A program made the translations under genes and the position numbers. Positions 19,086 to 29,307 of a stretch of 64,000 nucleotides of DNA are shown piece after piece (within the stretch, counting starts at the first letter, position 1; every line of letters begins with the position of its first letter). Source of the DNA: Hoeflea sp. YIM 152468. Its GTDB lineage: Bacteria; Pseudomonadota; Alphaproteobacteria; Rhizobiales; Rhizobiaceae. The notes below the pieces were generated by a model. That model ran no database searches. It was not told the origin of the DNA and saw only the letters and a list, made by a program, of their open reading frames with translations. Where the stretch lies: the NCBI RefSeq assembly GCF_029210485.1, contig NZ_JARGET010000023.1, positions 86,256 through 150,255 on the forward strand, read 5' to 3'.

Positions 19086-20000
19086 TTACAGCATGGCTTC
19101 GCCCGGAGCTGCGGCGGAAACTCTGGCCTCGGCTGCGGCCTGGCGGCGGCGGGTGCGTTCGCGCATGATCGTGTAGATGCCGGTGGCAATGATGATGCAG
19201 GCGCCTGCCAGCGTGTAAAAATCCGGGAATTCCGCAAACACCAGGATGCCGATCACGGTGGAAAACACCAGCCGCACATAACGGAACGGTGTCACAACGC
19301 CGATTTCTCCAATGCGAGTCGCCTCGGTCAGCGCCCAGTAAGCCCCCACGCCGACCACCAGTGCACCGGTCAGATAGCTGCTTTCCCGCAGTGTCGGCAT
19401 TTCCGCACCGCCGGTGAAGACCAAAAGGACCGCGCCCGACAGGCCGACTGCAAAAAACCCCCAGGCCGCCAATTGCAGCGAGGAAATGGCTTTCGGCACC
19501 CGGCGGCTGGAAAGATCACGGATCGCCAGACCAACCACGCCCGCCACCGCCCACAGAACTTCGGGCTCGAACCCGTCAAGCCCGGGCCGGATGACCAGCA
19601 ATACGCCGCCAAAGCCAACCAGAATCGCAGTCCAGCGGCGCCAGCCCACCGCCTCGCCCAGCACCAGCGCCGCGCCCATGGTCACCAGCAGCGGCGTCGC
19701 CTGCAAAATCGTGGTGAGTGTGGCCAGCGGGATCAACGACAATGCGGTGACAAAACACAGGCCGCCTAGCATTTCGCTGAGATTTCGCAGCACCACCGCC
19801 GGGTGAAAAAATCCTTTTGAAAACACGCTGGTGCCAGCCAGCCGGGCGTAAATCGCAAAAGCCATTGCGCCAAAGAACCCCAGCACCACCAATATCTGCC
19901 CCACCGGCAGGCCTGACGCGGCCAGCTTGATGAACATGTCCTCGGCGGCAAACCCCACCATGCCAAGAACCATCAGAATGATGCCGCGCATATTGTCCAT
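19086..20000 (-). CDS. DMT-superfamily (EamA) transporter
   Basis: About 304 residues with ten predicted transmembrane helices in two EamA repeats, typical of drug/metabolite exporters. Start taken at the ATG encoding MDNMRGII (20000) rather than the longer frame to 20051. It lies 101 bases downstream of the MarR-type gene on the same strand, so it is a natural target of that regulator. Substrate unknown. Confidence 0.85.
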   Translation of the reverse strand: MDNMRGIILMVLGMVGFAAEDMFIKLAASGLPVGQILVVLGFFGAMAFAIYARLAGTSVFSKGFFHPAVVLRNLSEMLGGLCFVTALSLIPLATLTTILQATPLLVTMGAALVLGEAVGWRRWTAILVGFGGVLLVIRPGLDGFEPEVLWAVAGVVGLAIRDLSSRRVPKAISSLQLAAWGFFAVGLSGAVLLVFTGGAEMPTLRESSYLTGALVVGVGAYWALTEATRIGEIGVVTPFRYVRLVFSTVIGILVFAEFPDFYTLAGACIIIATGIYTIMRERTRRRQAAAEARVSAAAPGEAML

Positions 20001-20101
20001 AAAAGCTGATCCGATCAAACTTGCATGACGACTGCGCCAGAGCGGACGCAATCAATTAATTGCTCGTGCCTAGCCGGTTTCAGGCAGAGAAGGAAATCTT
20101 T

Positions 20102-20554
20102 TCAGCTCTCCGGGCGCTCCGCACTGACGCCGCGCAAGGCTGCGGCGACCCGGCCCATCATGCTCACGAACAACGCCCGCTCCGCTTCCGGAAGGCCCTT
20201 GAGCACCAGATCGTTGGCTGTCACCGCGGCCAAAGTGGCCGGTGCCTGCAACGTCTGTGCGTGATGGCTCAGCCAGACCTGTTGCGAACGCCGGTCCTCG
20301 GGGTGAGGTCTGCGCTCGATCAACCCGTCACGCTGCATCCGCGACAGCGTGTTGGCCATCGTCGCCTGTTCGACACCGAGACGCAGCGTCAGATCACTCT
20401 GGGTCAACCCGTCGTCCATCCACAGTTCGTTGAGGGCAAGAAACTGGGCCGGCGACAGCTTCAGAGGTTGAAGCCGGTTTTGCAAGGCTGCGGTGTACAG
20501 CCGGGCAATGTCGCTTGCCAGAACACCGGCGGAGCGGGATTTGTCAAAGGTCAT
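20102..20554 (-). CDS. MarR-family transcriptional regulator
   Basis: A 150-residue winged-helix dimer regulator. The wing and recognition helix are evident: LTQSDLTLRLGVEQATMANTLSR followed by the conserved DGLIERRPHPEDRRSQ. ATG 20554 is preferred over 20569 because AGGG lies upstream. Two near-identical palindromes resembling SlyA boxes lie 19-52 bases upstream of its start (see the operator feature), so autoregulation and control of the downstream DMT exporter, and possibly of the divergent YqaA/LrgAB genes, are likely. Confidence 0.92.
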   Translation of the reverse strand: MTFDKSRSAGVLASDIARLYTAALQNRLQPLKLSPAQFLALNELWMDDGLTQSDLTLRLGVEQATMANTLSRMQRDGLIERRPHPEDRRSQQVWLSHHAQTLQAPATLAAVTANDLVLKGLPEAERALFVSMMGRVAAALRGVSAERPES

Positions 20555-20572
20555 GACCCTGCATAACACAAG

Positions 20573-20606
20573 ATAGCGCGCTATTCAATTTAATATAGCC
20601 AGCTAT
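20573..20606. promoter_or_regulatory. Tandem 12-bp palindromic operators for MarR regulator
   Basis: Two copies of ATAGC-NN-GCTAT at 20573-20584 and 20595-20606, 22 bases centre to centre (two helical turns). Both are followed by TTCAA on the plus strand, so on the minus strand each unit reads TTGAATAGC-NN-GCTAT. The form resembles the SlyA box TTAGC-AA-GCTAA. They sit in the promoter region of the MarR gene and between divergent transcription units. Confidence 0.8.
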
Positions 20607-20774
20607 TCAAGACCTGGAAACTGGTGCGGAATTTTGGGTTAATCCGTTGAAATCATTTACCCAGCAAGCCCATCCGAATTCATCGAGCCGGGGTGTACTA
20701 GGCGGTCTCCACCGGATCCTGTAGACAGACCCGAAGAAGGTCCCCGCACTCCGTTCCTGAGCCCCTGCCCTGCC

Positions 20775-21212
20775 ATGATTGATCTTGCCGCCTATGGCAG
20801 CCTGTTTCTTGCCGCGTTTCTCGCGGCAACGCTGATCCCGGCGCAGTCGGAAAGCCTGCTGACCGGCTTGATCCTGGCTGGCGGACAACCGGTGGCGGCA
20901 CTTGTCGCGGTGGCAAGCCTTGGCAATGTTCTGGGATCGGTTGTCAACTGGATGATCGGGCGCGGGATCGAGCGGTACCGCGGCCGGCGCTGGTTTCCGG
21001 CCTCGGCGGCGCAATTGCAGCGGGCCCGGCACCACTATGCGCGGTTTGGCTACTGGTCGCTGCTGCTGGCGTGGGTGCCGGTCATCGGTGACCCGTTGAC
21101 CCTTGCAGCGGGCATTATGCGCGAACCCTTGTGGCGGTTTGTGACCCTGGTCTCGATCGGCAAGATTGGACGTTATCTCGCTCTGGCAGCCGGCGTTGGC
21201 GCCTTGTCATAA
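20775..21212 (+). CDS. YqaA-family (DedA-like) membrane protein
   Basis: 145 residues with three to four hydrophobic segments. The pattern SLFLAAFLAATLIPAQSE, GNVLGSVVNWMIGRG and WVPVIGDPLTLAAGIMR is typical of YqaA, a small member of the SNARE-associated/DedA superfamily implicated in lipid flipping and membrane homeostasis. It is transcribed divergently from the MarR/DMT pair, with the tandem operator between them, and is followed by lrgAB. Confidence 0.85.
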   Translation: MIDLAAYGSLFLAAFLAATLIPAQSESLLTGLILAGGQPVAALVAVASLGNVLGSVVNWMIGRGIERYRGRRWFPASAAQLQRARHHYARFGYWSLLLAWVPVIGDPLTLAAGIMREPLWRFVTLVSIGKIGRYLALAAGVGALS

Positions 21213-21278
21213 AAGCCTTGGGCCGCGACAGGGGAATCTGACACTATCGCCCTGCCCGCTTCCAGACAGGTCCTGCCC

Positions 21279-21647
21279 ATGCTGTCCGCCCTCACCCTCA
21301 TCCTCACCTGCCAGTTGATCGGTGAACTTGTCACCCGGTTCCTCGGCCTGCCGGTCCCGGGCCCGGTGGCAGGCATGGTGATCCTGTTCGTCCTGCTCGC
21401 ACTCAAGGGGTCGGTTCCCCAGCATGTCGGGACTGTCGCCGACAGCTTGCTCAGGAACCTCGCACTTCTGTTCGTCCCGGCCGGTGTCGGGGTGATGGCG
21501 CATCTGGGCCTGCTTGGTCAGGATTGGCTGCCGATTTCAGTGGCGCTGGTCGGCTCAACACTGGCGACCATCGCCGTCACCGGCCTGGTGATGAGCCGGC
21601 TTGCCCGAAACAGCGGGTCTGACAGGACAGAGGCGCACCATGACTGA
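21279..21647 (+). CDS. LrgA/CidA-family holin-like protein
   Basis: 122 residues, four predicted membrane helices; the segment GLPVPGPVAGMVILFVLLALKG is the LrgA/CidA (YohJ-like) signature, and LLFVPAGVGVMAHLGLL follows. Such proteins modulate murein hydrolase activity or export of small metabolites such as pyruvate-linked products. Its stop overlaps the start of the LrgB-like gene by eight bases, so the two are coupled. Confidence 0.9.
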   Translation: MLSALTLILTCQLIGELVTRFLGLPVPGPVAGMVILFVLLALKGSVPQHVGTVADSLLRNLALLFVPAGVGVMAHLGLLGQDWLPISVALVGSTLATIAVTGLVMSRLARNSGSDRTEAHHD

Positions 21648-22356
21648 CATCGCCGACGTCTGGGTTTACCTCAGCGCCAGCCCGCTATTGTTTCTCACCC
21701 TGACGCTTGCCGCGTTTCAGGCCGGAACATGGCTCTATGACAAATCCGGCCACAAGGCCTTCCTCAATCCGGTGCTCACCGCAGTGATCCTGATCGTCGC
21801 TCTGCTGAGTTTGAGCCGCACCAGCTACGAGACCTATTTCGAGGGCGCCCAGTTCGTCCACTTCCTGCTTGGCCCGGCAACCGTGGCTCTGGCGATCCCG
21901 CTTTACCGGCAATTCGACCGGGTCCGGCGCTCGGCGCTGGCGCTGATGACCAGCCTGCTGTGCGGATCGCTCACAGCCATCGGAACCGCCATCGCTCTCG
22001 GCTGGCTGCTCGGCGCCAGCCGCGAGACCTTGCTGTCACTGGCGCCAAAATCCGTCACCGCGCCGGTGGCGATGGGCATCACCGAGCAATTGGACGGGTT
22101 GCCGTCGCTGACCGCGGTGCTGGTGATCCTGACCGGCATTCTTGGCGCCGTTCTCGGCCCACCGTTGCTCAGCCTGATCGGCGTCACCGACTGGCGCGCC
22201 CGCGGCCTGGCGCTCGGCACCGCCAGCCACGGCATCGGCACCGCACGGGCGTTGCAGTCCAATGAACTGGCCGGCGCCTTCTCCGGCCTCGCCATGGGCT
22301 TGAACGCGCTGGCCACCGCGATCTTGCTGCCGGTCCTGTGGCGTGTGTTTTTTTGA
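21640..22356 (+). CDS. LrgB-family membrane protein
   Basis: 238 residues, seven or more predicted helices, with the LrgB (YohK-like) hallmarks LKSVTAPVA-type segment (here APKSVTAPVAMGI) and LGTASHGIGTARALQSNE. Partner of the overlapping LrgA-like protein. ATG 21640 lies inside the lrgA 3' end. The stop is 11 bases before the methyltransferase ATG, suggesting that all three genes are co-transcribed. Confidence 0.92.
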   Translation: MTDIADVWVYLSASPLLFLTLTLAAFQAGTWLYDKSGHKAFLNPVLTAVILIVALLSLSRTSYETYFEGAQFVHFLLGPATVALAIPLYRQFDRVRRSALALMTSLLCGSLTAIGTAIALGWLLGASRETLLSLAPKSVTAPVAMGITEQLDGLPSLTAVLVILTGILGAVLGPPLLSLIGVTDWRARGLALGTASHGIGTARALQSNELAGAFSGLAMGLNALATAILLPVLWRVFF

Positions 22357-22367
22357 AAGGACCAAAG

Positions 22368-23012
22368 ATGGACCATGATTTCTGGCATGGCCGCTGGGAA
22401 AGCGGACGCATTGGCTTTCACGAGAGCGAACCCAACCCGCTGCTGCTGACGCATTTTCCGGCTCTTTGCGTGCCAGAGAACGGGCGGGTTTTCATCCCCT
22501 TGTGCGGCAAGACACTCGACATCGGCTGGCTGCTTTCGAAAGGCTACCGTGTTGCCGGTGTTGAACTGAGTGAACTGGCAATCCGGCAATTGTTTGAACA
22601 GCTTGGGGTTGAACCGGAGATATCGGATCTGGGCAATTTGAAGCGCTACAGCGCAGACCGAATCGACATCTTTGTCGGCGACGTCTTCGACCTCGGCCAA
22701 GCCGCGCTCGGTCCCGTCGACGCCGTTTTTGATCGGGCTGCCTTTGTCGCCCTGCCTCAAAGCATGCGCGCTGACTATGCCCCGCACATCGCCGATATCA
22801 GCGCAAACGCACCGCAGCTTCTGGTGACGTTCGAGTACGATCAATCACGCCTCGACGGTCCGCCTTTTGCCATTCCCGGAGACGAAGTCACCATGCGCTA
22901 CAAGGACCGGTACACCATCTCCAGATTGGCCACCGGCGAGGTGGCGGGCGGTTTCAAAGGCATCGCCGCCACCGAAACCGTCTGGCTGCTCACGCCGCGG
23001 CGCGGCCCTTGA
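22368..23012 (+). CDS. Thiopurine S-methyltransferase-like enzyme
   Basis: A 214-residue SAM-dependent methyltransferase. The N-terminus MDHDFWHGRWESGRIGFHES is the TPMT family signature, followed by the SAM-binding VFIPLCGKTLDIGWLLSKG and DAVFDRAAFVALP. AAAGGACC precedes ATG 22368. Bacterial members methylate thiols and oxyanions of selenium or tellurium; the physiological substrate here is unknown. The 3' end overlaps the convergent ferredoxin gene by 23 bases. Confidence 0.9.
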   Translation: MDHDFWHGRWESGRIGFHESEPNPLLLTHFPALCVPENGRVFIPLCGKTLDIGWLLSKGYRVAGVELSELAIRQLFEQLGVEPEISDLGNLKRYSADRIDIFVGDVFDLGQAALGPVDAVFDRAAFVALPQSMRADYAPHIADISANAPQLLVTFEYDQSRLDGPPFAIPGDEVTMRYKDRYTISRLATGEVAGGFKGIAATETVWLLTPRRGP

Positions 23013-23325
23013 TCTGCGTCCCCGGCGCCAGGGTCACTTCGAGACCGTCGAGCTCTGCGCTCATCAGCAACTGGCAGGACAACCGCGAATTGTCGCGCAC
23101 GTCAAAAGCCTGGTCGAGCATGTCCTCTTCCTCGGCTTCGATCGGATAGAGCTTGCCGGTCCAGTCCTCAGCGACATGAACATGGCAGGTGGCGCAGGCA
23201 CAGGCGCCACCGCATTCGGCCTTGATATCGAGACCCCAGTCGCGAATGATCTCCATCACCCGAAACCCCTCCAGCGCTTCCAGCGTGTGCCGGGTTCCGG
23301 CCTGGTCAGTGACGTGAATGTGCAT
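22990..23325 (-). CDS. [2Fe-2S] ferredoxin, adrenodoxin type
   Basis: 111 residues. The cluster ligands are visible: Cys-x5-Cys-x2-Cys in AECGGACACATCHVHV and the fourth Cys in SRLSCQLL. GGGGAG lies seven bases upstream of ATG 23325, so the 111-residue form is preferred over a longer frame. It closes the siroheme/sulfite reductase operon (16-base gap), so it is a strong candidate for the electron donor to that reductase; this is inferred from context. Confidence 0.93.
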   Translation of the reverse strand: MHIHVTDQAGTRHTLEALEGFRVMEIIRDWGLDIKAECGGACACATCHVHVAEDWTGKLYPIEAEEEDMLDQAFDVRDNSRLSCQLLMSAELDGLEVTLAPGTQIKGRAAA

Positions 23326-23341
23326 GCTGAATACTCCCCGT

Positions 23342-23833
23342 TCAGCCGTTGAGAAGCGCCGTGCGGCGCCAGCTGTAGCCCGGTGTTTGTGCGGCGGCAT
23401 CGGCCGCGGGTTGATAATGCAGGTCGATGCCCGGAAGACGCTTGTCGATCAGCCGCTGGATGGTTGGAGCATGCTCCACTGCAAAACTGTCAAACCCGGT
23501 GCGCAGCATCAGCGGAATCTGATCCAGCAGCACGGTGCCGACGGCGCGCAATTCAGCCTTGTAGCCCAGACGCTCCCTGAGCAGCATCGCCTGCGAAAAC
23601 GCCCGGCCATCGCTGAACGCCGGAAAGGTCAGCGCAACCAGGATCAGCCGGTCGAGAACCGGAGCCAAAGCGCGCACGTCGTCGGCCGGCTGCAGCACCA
23701 CGCCAAACGGAGCATTGTCCTGCGCGTGCTCCAGCGCCTCGGCCAGCGGCAACAGCTTGGGCCCGTCCTCAGCTGACGGCTGGGTCCAGGGATCGTTCTC
23801 GACAATCCCGGTTTGTGTCCAGATGACAGTCAT
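23342..23833 (-). CDS. DUF934 protein (sulfite-reductase operon)
   Basis: 163 residues of the DUF934 family, which in Proteobacteria sits almost always next to sulfite/nitrite reductase and PAPS reductase genes and is presumed to aid sulfur reduction. Recognisable segments are GVVLQPADDVRALAPVLDRLILVALTFPAFSDGRAFSQAMLLRERLGY and the C-terminal LPGIDLHYQ. Start at ATG 23833 is supported by GGAGA six bases upstream. Biochemical role unknown. Confidence 0.88.
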   Translation of the reverse strand: MTVIWTQTGIVENDPWTQPSAEDGPKLLPLAEALEHAQDNAPFGVVLQPADDVRALAPVLDRLILVALTFPAFSDGRAFSQAMLLRERLGYKAELRAVGTVLLDQIPLMLRTGFDSFAVEHAPTIQRLIDKRLPGIDLHYQPAADAAAQTPGYSWRRTALLNG

Positions 23834-23847
23834 AAAAGTCTCCGGTC

Positions 23848-25518
<1,671 letters not shown>

Positions 25519-25528
25519 CTGGGAACCC

Positions 25529-25852
25529 TTATGCGGCTTCTGAGGCGCGCGCGGCGGCAGCCGGCGCATAGGCGATTGTCGGGCCGTCGGCACGGATGCG
25601 CTCGCGCAACCGGTACGGCCGCGGCCCGCATGGCGTTTCCTCAATCTCGATGACGCTGACATCGACGACCCGGTTGTCGGCTTGCGCCTGGTCGCCGGCC
25701 GCCGTGAGTGCGGCAACGGCCTCGTCATGGCGAGCCAGAAAAGCGTCCTTGAGCGAAAAGACCCATTCCCCATTGGCGCCGAGCCAGACGGAAATGCCAT
25801 CGGTCAGCCGGTTTGCGGTGAGAACCTTGGTCTTGAACGAAGCGGTCGTCAT
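25529..25852 (-). CDS. DUF2849 protein (sulfite-reductase operon)
   Basis: 107 residues, matching the DUF2849 family found between cysG and the reductase gene in Rhizobiales. It begins TASFKTKVLTANRLTDGISVW and carries a WVFSLKDAFLARHDE segment. ATG 25852 lies six bases after GAGGAG; an ATG one codon earlier is too close to it. Gaps of ten bases on both sides indicate tight operon structure. Function unknown, presumably accessory to the reductase. Confidence 0.88.
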   Translation of the reverse strand: MTTASFKTKVLTANRLTDGISVWLGANGEWVFSLKDAFLARHDEAVAALTAAGDQAQADNRVVDVSVIEIEETPCGPRPYRLRERIRADGPTIAYAPAAAARASEAA

Positions 25853-25862
25853 CATGGCCTCC

Positions 25863-27308
25863 TCAGGCAGCTTGGGTTCGGCTGGCGGGCGCAGCGTGGT
25901 GCTGGCCTGCGGCAAGGGCGGTGGAGTGGTCGAAATTCGCACCGGCGACGGCATCCCCGATGACCACCATCACCGGACCGGCAAGTTCGCTGCGGTGCTC
26001 AAGCGCCGGCAGATCGGCGAGCGTGCCGTGAAACAGACGGCGATCGCCGCGCGAGGCGTTTTCCACGATGGCCACGGTCATGTCGGCCGACAGTCCCGCC
26101 TCAATCAGCCTTGCAGCAATGCTGGCAGCGACCGAGCGGCCCATGTAGACGCACAATGTGGCACCGGAGACGGCCAGACGAGCCCAGTCCGGCAATGCAG
26201 CCCCGGTCAGATCATGCCCGGTGGTAAACACCAGTGACGAAGCCACGCCGCGCAGGGTCAGCGGCAGTTCGAAATCCGCCGCAGCGGCGAGCGCCGAGGT
26301 GATGCCCGGCACGATCTCGAAGGAGACGCCGGCATCGCGCAATGCGGCCATTTCCTCACCGGCACGGCCGAACACCAGTGGATCGCCGGATTTGAGCCGC
26401 ACCACACGCTTGCCTTCGCGGCCCAGACGCACCAGCATCTCATTGATCTCGCTCTGGCTTTTGGAGTGGCAGCCCTTGCGCTTGCCGACTGAATGCCGTT
26501 CGGCGTCCCGACGGCCAAGCGCCACCACGGCTTCCGGCACCAGCGCGTCATAGACAATCGCATCGGCTTCCATCATGGCGCGCTGGGCCCGCAGTGTCAG
26601 CAGGTCTTCGGCGCCGGGGCCCGCGCCGACCAGCCAGATGTGACCGGGGACCGGTTCGCGGACGCGCAGCATGCGGGTGGCAGCACGGCGCGCCAGCGAC
26701 ACCTCGCCCTTTTCGACATGGGTGGCGACCTCGGCTTCGAAAAACCGCCGCCAGAATACCCGGCGGGCGACGCCGCGCGGCAGCAGGCGGTCGGCTGCGA
26801 TCCGGTAGTCAGACGCCAGCCGGGCCAGCGTACCCAGCGACGGAGACAATATCCGGTCAATGCGGGCGCGGACCATCTGCGCCAGAACCGGGCCTGCACC
26901 TTCGGTGCCGATGGCGATGGCCACGGGCGCACGGTTGACCAGCGCCGGCGTGAGGAAATCGCAATAGTCAGGCTGATCGACGGCATTGGCGGGAATGCGG
27001 CGCTCGCGTGCCGCGCGGACAATGGCCCGGTCCTGTGCGGCATCACCGGTGGCGGCAAACACCAGCGTCGCCTCCTCCATCTGTGAGGCGGAATAGGCTT
27101 GCCGAATTGCCACGATGCCCAATCGGTCGAGACTGTCTGTGAGCTCGGCTTCGGGCGCGTCGGCATAGACGCTGATAGAAGCCGACGTGTTGGCGACAAG
27201 CCGTGCCTTGGCCGCAGCTTCCGCGCCATTGCCGAAGATCGCCACCTTGCGGGCGTCGACCCGCATGAAGGCGGGGAATGTGGTTAAAAGCGCTGCTTGC
27301 GTGGCCAT
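25863..27308 (-). CDS. cysG: Siroheme synthase, multifunctional
   Basis: 481 residues. The N-terminal ~200 residues are the precorrin-2 dehydrogenase/ferrochelatase (NAD-binding VAIFGNGAEAAAKARLV) and the C-terminal ~250 the uroporphyrinogen-III methyltransferase (LVGAGPGAEDLLTLRAQRAM, KRKGCHSKSQ, RLKSGDPLVFGRAGEE, VPGITSALAAAA). Together they convert uroporphyrinogen III to siroheme, the cofactor of the reductase two genes downstream. ATG 27308 follows CAGGAG by ten bases. First gene of the operon, divergent from a deaminase gene with a 124-base shared upstream region. Confidence 0.96.
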   Translation of the reverse strand: MATQAALLTTFPAFMRVDARKVAIFGNGAEAAAKARLVANTSASISVYADAPEAELTDSLDRLGIVAIRQAYSASQMEEATLVFAATGDAAQDRAIVRAARERRIPANAVDQPDYCDFLTPALVNRAPVAIAIGTEGAGPVLAQMVRARIDRILSPSLGTLARLASDYRIAADRLLPRGVARRVFWRRFFEAEVATHVEKGEVSLARRAATRMLRVREPVPGHIWLVGAGPGAEDLLTLRAQRAMMEADAIVYDALVPEAVVALGRRDAERHSVGKRKGCHSKSQSEINEMLVRLGREGKRVVRLKSGDPLVFGRAGEEMAALRDAGVSFEIVPGITSALAAAADFELPLTLRGVASSLVFTTGHDLTGAALPDWARLAVSGATLCVYMGRSVAASIAARLIEAGLSADMTVAIVENASRGDRRLFHGTLADLPALEHRSELAGPVMVVIGDAVAGANFDHSTALAAGQHHAAPASRTQAA

Positions 27309-27432
27309 GGTGGTCAAACTCCTGAGTTGGATGCATTTTCAGGGGAATGACGAAACGAATGAAGAAACAAACATGTCCCATTCGGGCCGAAGTGATATTC
27401 TTTTACCTTAGATATCGGGTTATGGAGAACGG

Positions 27433-28089
27433 GTGACCGCGACGCTTGAGGCGCATGCGGTCGGGCAGCAACGACGGGGCCGTCAGATGGAGATCATTCA
27501 AAACGCCGACCTGGTTCGCAGACTGCTGGATGTGATGCAGCACGACATCGTTCCGCTCACCGAGACGGGCGTGGCAGCCGGCAACAAGATTTTTGGCGGC
27601 GCGCTGGTGCGCAAGGCGGATTTGTCTTTGGTGATGGCGCAGACCAACAACGAGACCGACAATCCGCTCTGGCACGGTGAAGTGCATCTTCTCAAGTGCT
27701 TTTATGAGAGCCCGATCGCAACGAGTGAATCCACCAAAGACATGATTTTTCTGTCGACGCATGAGCCCTGCACCATGTGCATGTCGGCGATTGCCTGGGC
27801 CGGCTTTGACAATTTCTTCTATTTCTTCAGCCATCAGGACTCGCGCGACAGCTTTGCCATCCCGCATGATCTCAAGATGCTGAAAGAAGTCTTCGGACTG
27901 GAGCCGGGCGGCTACAATCACGACAACGCCTTCTGGCACGGCCGCGGGATATTCGACATCATCGCCACCCTGCCCGACGCCGAGGCACAGCCGTTGCTCG
28001 ATCAGGCGCAGCAAATTCGCAACCGCTATGCCGATTTGTCCGCGGCCTATCAATCCGGCAAGGACAGCAACGCCATCCCGCTCAACTGA
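27433..28089 (+). CDS. CMP/dCMP-deaminase-fold nucleoside deaminase
   Basis: 218 residues from GTG 27433 (GGAG five bases upstream) or 200 from ATG 27487. A zinc deaminase core is visible: HGEVHLLKCF in place of the usual HAE, and EPCTMCMSAI for the PCxxC metal site. A distinctive C-terminal block (FSHQDSRDSFAIPHDLKMLKEVF, GGYNHDNAFWHGRG) is unlike TadA or cytosine deaminase. The HGE form and this tail occur together in a known but uncharacterised bacterial subgroup, as far as I recall. Substrate unknown. Confidence 0.82.
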   Translation: MTATLEAHAVGQQRRGRQMEIIQNADLVRRLLDVMQHDIVPLTETGVAAGNKIFGGALVRKADLSLVMAQTNNETDNPLWHGEVHLLKCFYESPIATSESTKDMIFLSTHEPCTMCMSAIAWAGFDNFFYFFSHQDSRDSFAIPHDLKMLKEVFGLEPGGYNHDNAFWHGRGIFDIIATLPDAEAQPLLDQAQQIRNRYADLSAAYQSGKDSNAIPLN

Positions 28090-28298
28090 GGGCCGGCAGC
28101 TCCGCGGCCCGATTGAGTTGTGGACAACATCGGCGCCCTTGGCTGAATGGTCGCGAGCTTCACCCGGCTCGGCTAGGCTCCCATGAGCACGCCGCGTTGT
28201 TTCGAGTTCATGGAGGACAGCGAACGCGTTGTGCAAGCAAACCCTGCCTCGCTGCCCCCAATGAACCCTTTGCTCTCCTGAACCGCGGCATGCTCTGA

Positions 28299-29120
28299 AT
28301 GAAACCATCACGCGATATTTCCGGCCTTATCGAGATCATGGCGGCGCTCAGGCATCCCGAAACCGGATGCCCGTGGGACGTCCAGCAGGACTTTTCCACG
28401 ATCAAGCCCTACACCATCGAGGAGGCCTACGAGGTTGCCGATGCGATCGAGCGCAATGATCCTGACGATTTGTGCGACGAACTGGGCGATCTGTTGCTGC
28501 AGGTGGTGTTTCACGCCCGCATGGCCGAGGAGCAGGGATTGTTTTCCTTTGAGGACGTGGTCGAGGCGATCACGCGGAAAATGATCCGGCGTCATCCGCA
28601 TGTGTTTGAACGATCCGGGGCGGACACAGCCGACAAGGTCAAGACGCAATGGGCCGTGATCAAGGCCGAAGAGAAACGCGAACGCGCGCAACGCCGCATT
28701 GCGCGCGGTTTGCCGGAGACAGAAACGCAGGGGCAATTCACCGGCGTGCCGCGCGCCCTGCCCGCGCTGATGGAAGCGCTGAAGCTGCAGCAGGCAGCAT
28801 CCCTGGTCGGCTTTGACTGGGGCGCTGCGGGTCCGGTCCTCGACAAGATCGAGGAAGAAATTGCGGAACTGCGTGTAGAACTCGACAATGGCGAGACCGA
28901 CAAGGCAGCGGGCGAGCTCGGCGATGTGATCTTTGCGCTCGCCAACCTGGCCCGGCACCTGAAAGCTGATCCGGAAGACGCGCTGCGCACCACCAACACC
29001 AAGTTCCGCAGACGTTTTGCCCATGTCGAAGCGGGATTGGCGAAACTGGGCAAGACACCCGCCGACGCCACACTTGCAGAGATGGAAGCGCTGTGGCAGG
29101 CGGCGAAGAAGGACGATTGA
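28299..29120 (+). CDS. mazG: Nucleoside triphosphate pyrophosphohydrolase MazG
   Basis: 273 residues with two MazG domains, the long E. coli-like form, which hydrolyses NTPs to NMP and pyrophosphate. The N-domain has CPWDVQQDFSTIKPYTIEEAYEV and the helix pair DELGDLLLQVVFHARM; the C-domain has EEEIAELRVEL and AGELGDVIFAL. The EExxE and ExxD magnesium ligands are visible in both. ATG 28299 has only a weak ribosome binding site. Stands alone after a 209-base intergenic region. Confidence 0.95.
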   Translation: MKPSRDISGLIEIMAALRHPETGCPWDVQQDFSTIKPYTIEEAYEVADAIERNDPDDLCDELGDLLLQVVFHARMAEEQGLFSFEDVVEAITRKMIRRHPHVFERSGADTADKVKTQWAVIKAEEKRERAQRRIARGLPETETQGQFTGVPRALPALMEALKLQQAASLVGFDWGAAGPVLDKIEEEIAELRVELDNGETDKAAGELGDVIFALANLARHLKADPEDALRTTNTKFRRRFAHVEAGLAKLGKTPADATLAEMEALWQAAKKDD

Positions 29121-29307
29121 TCCGCAGAATGTTGAAAAATCAGCTACAAAATGCTTTAAATTCAGAGGGATACATCTTGATCGCGCGGCACCATCATGCC
29201 GCTAAGACGGGCCCGCTGCCGGCATTTTGGCCTCGCCGTAAACCCTTCCTTAGCATCACCGCGGCCATGATGGCCTGTGCACTGTATGGCTGAGTGAGGG
29301 CCAGTTC

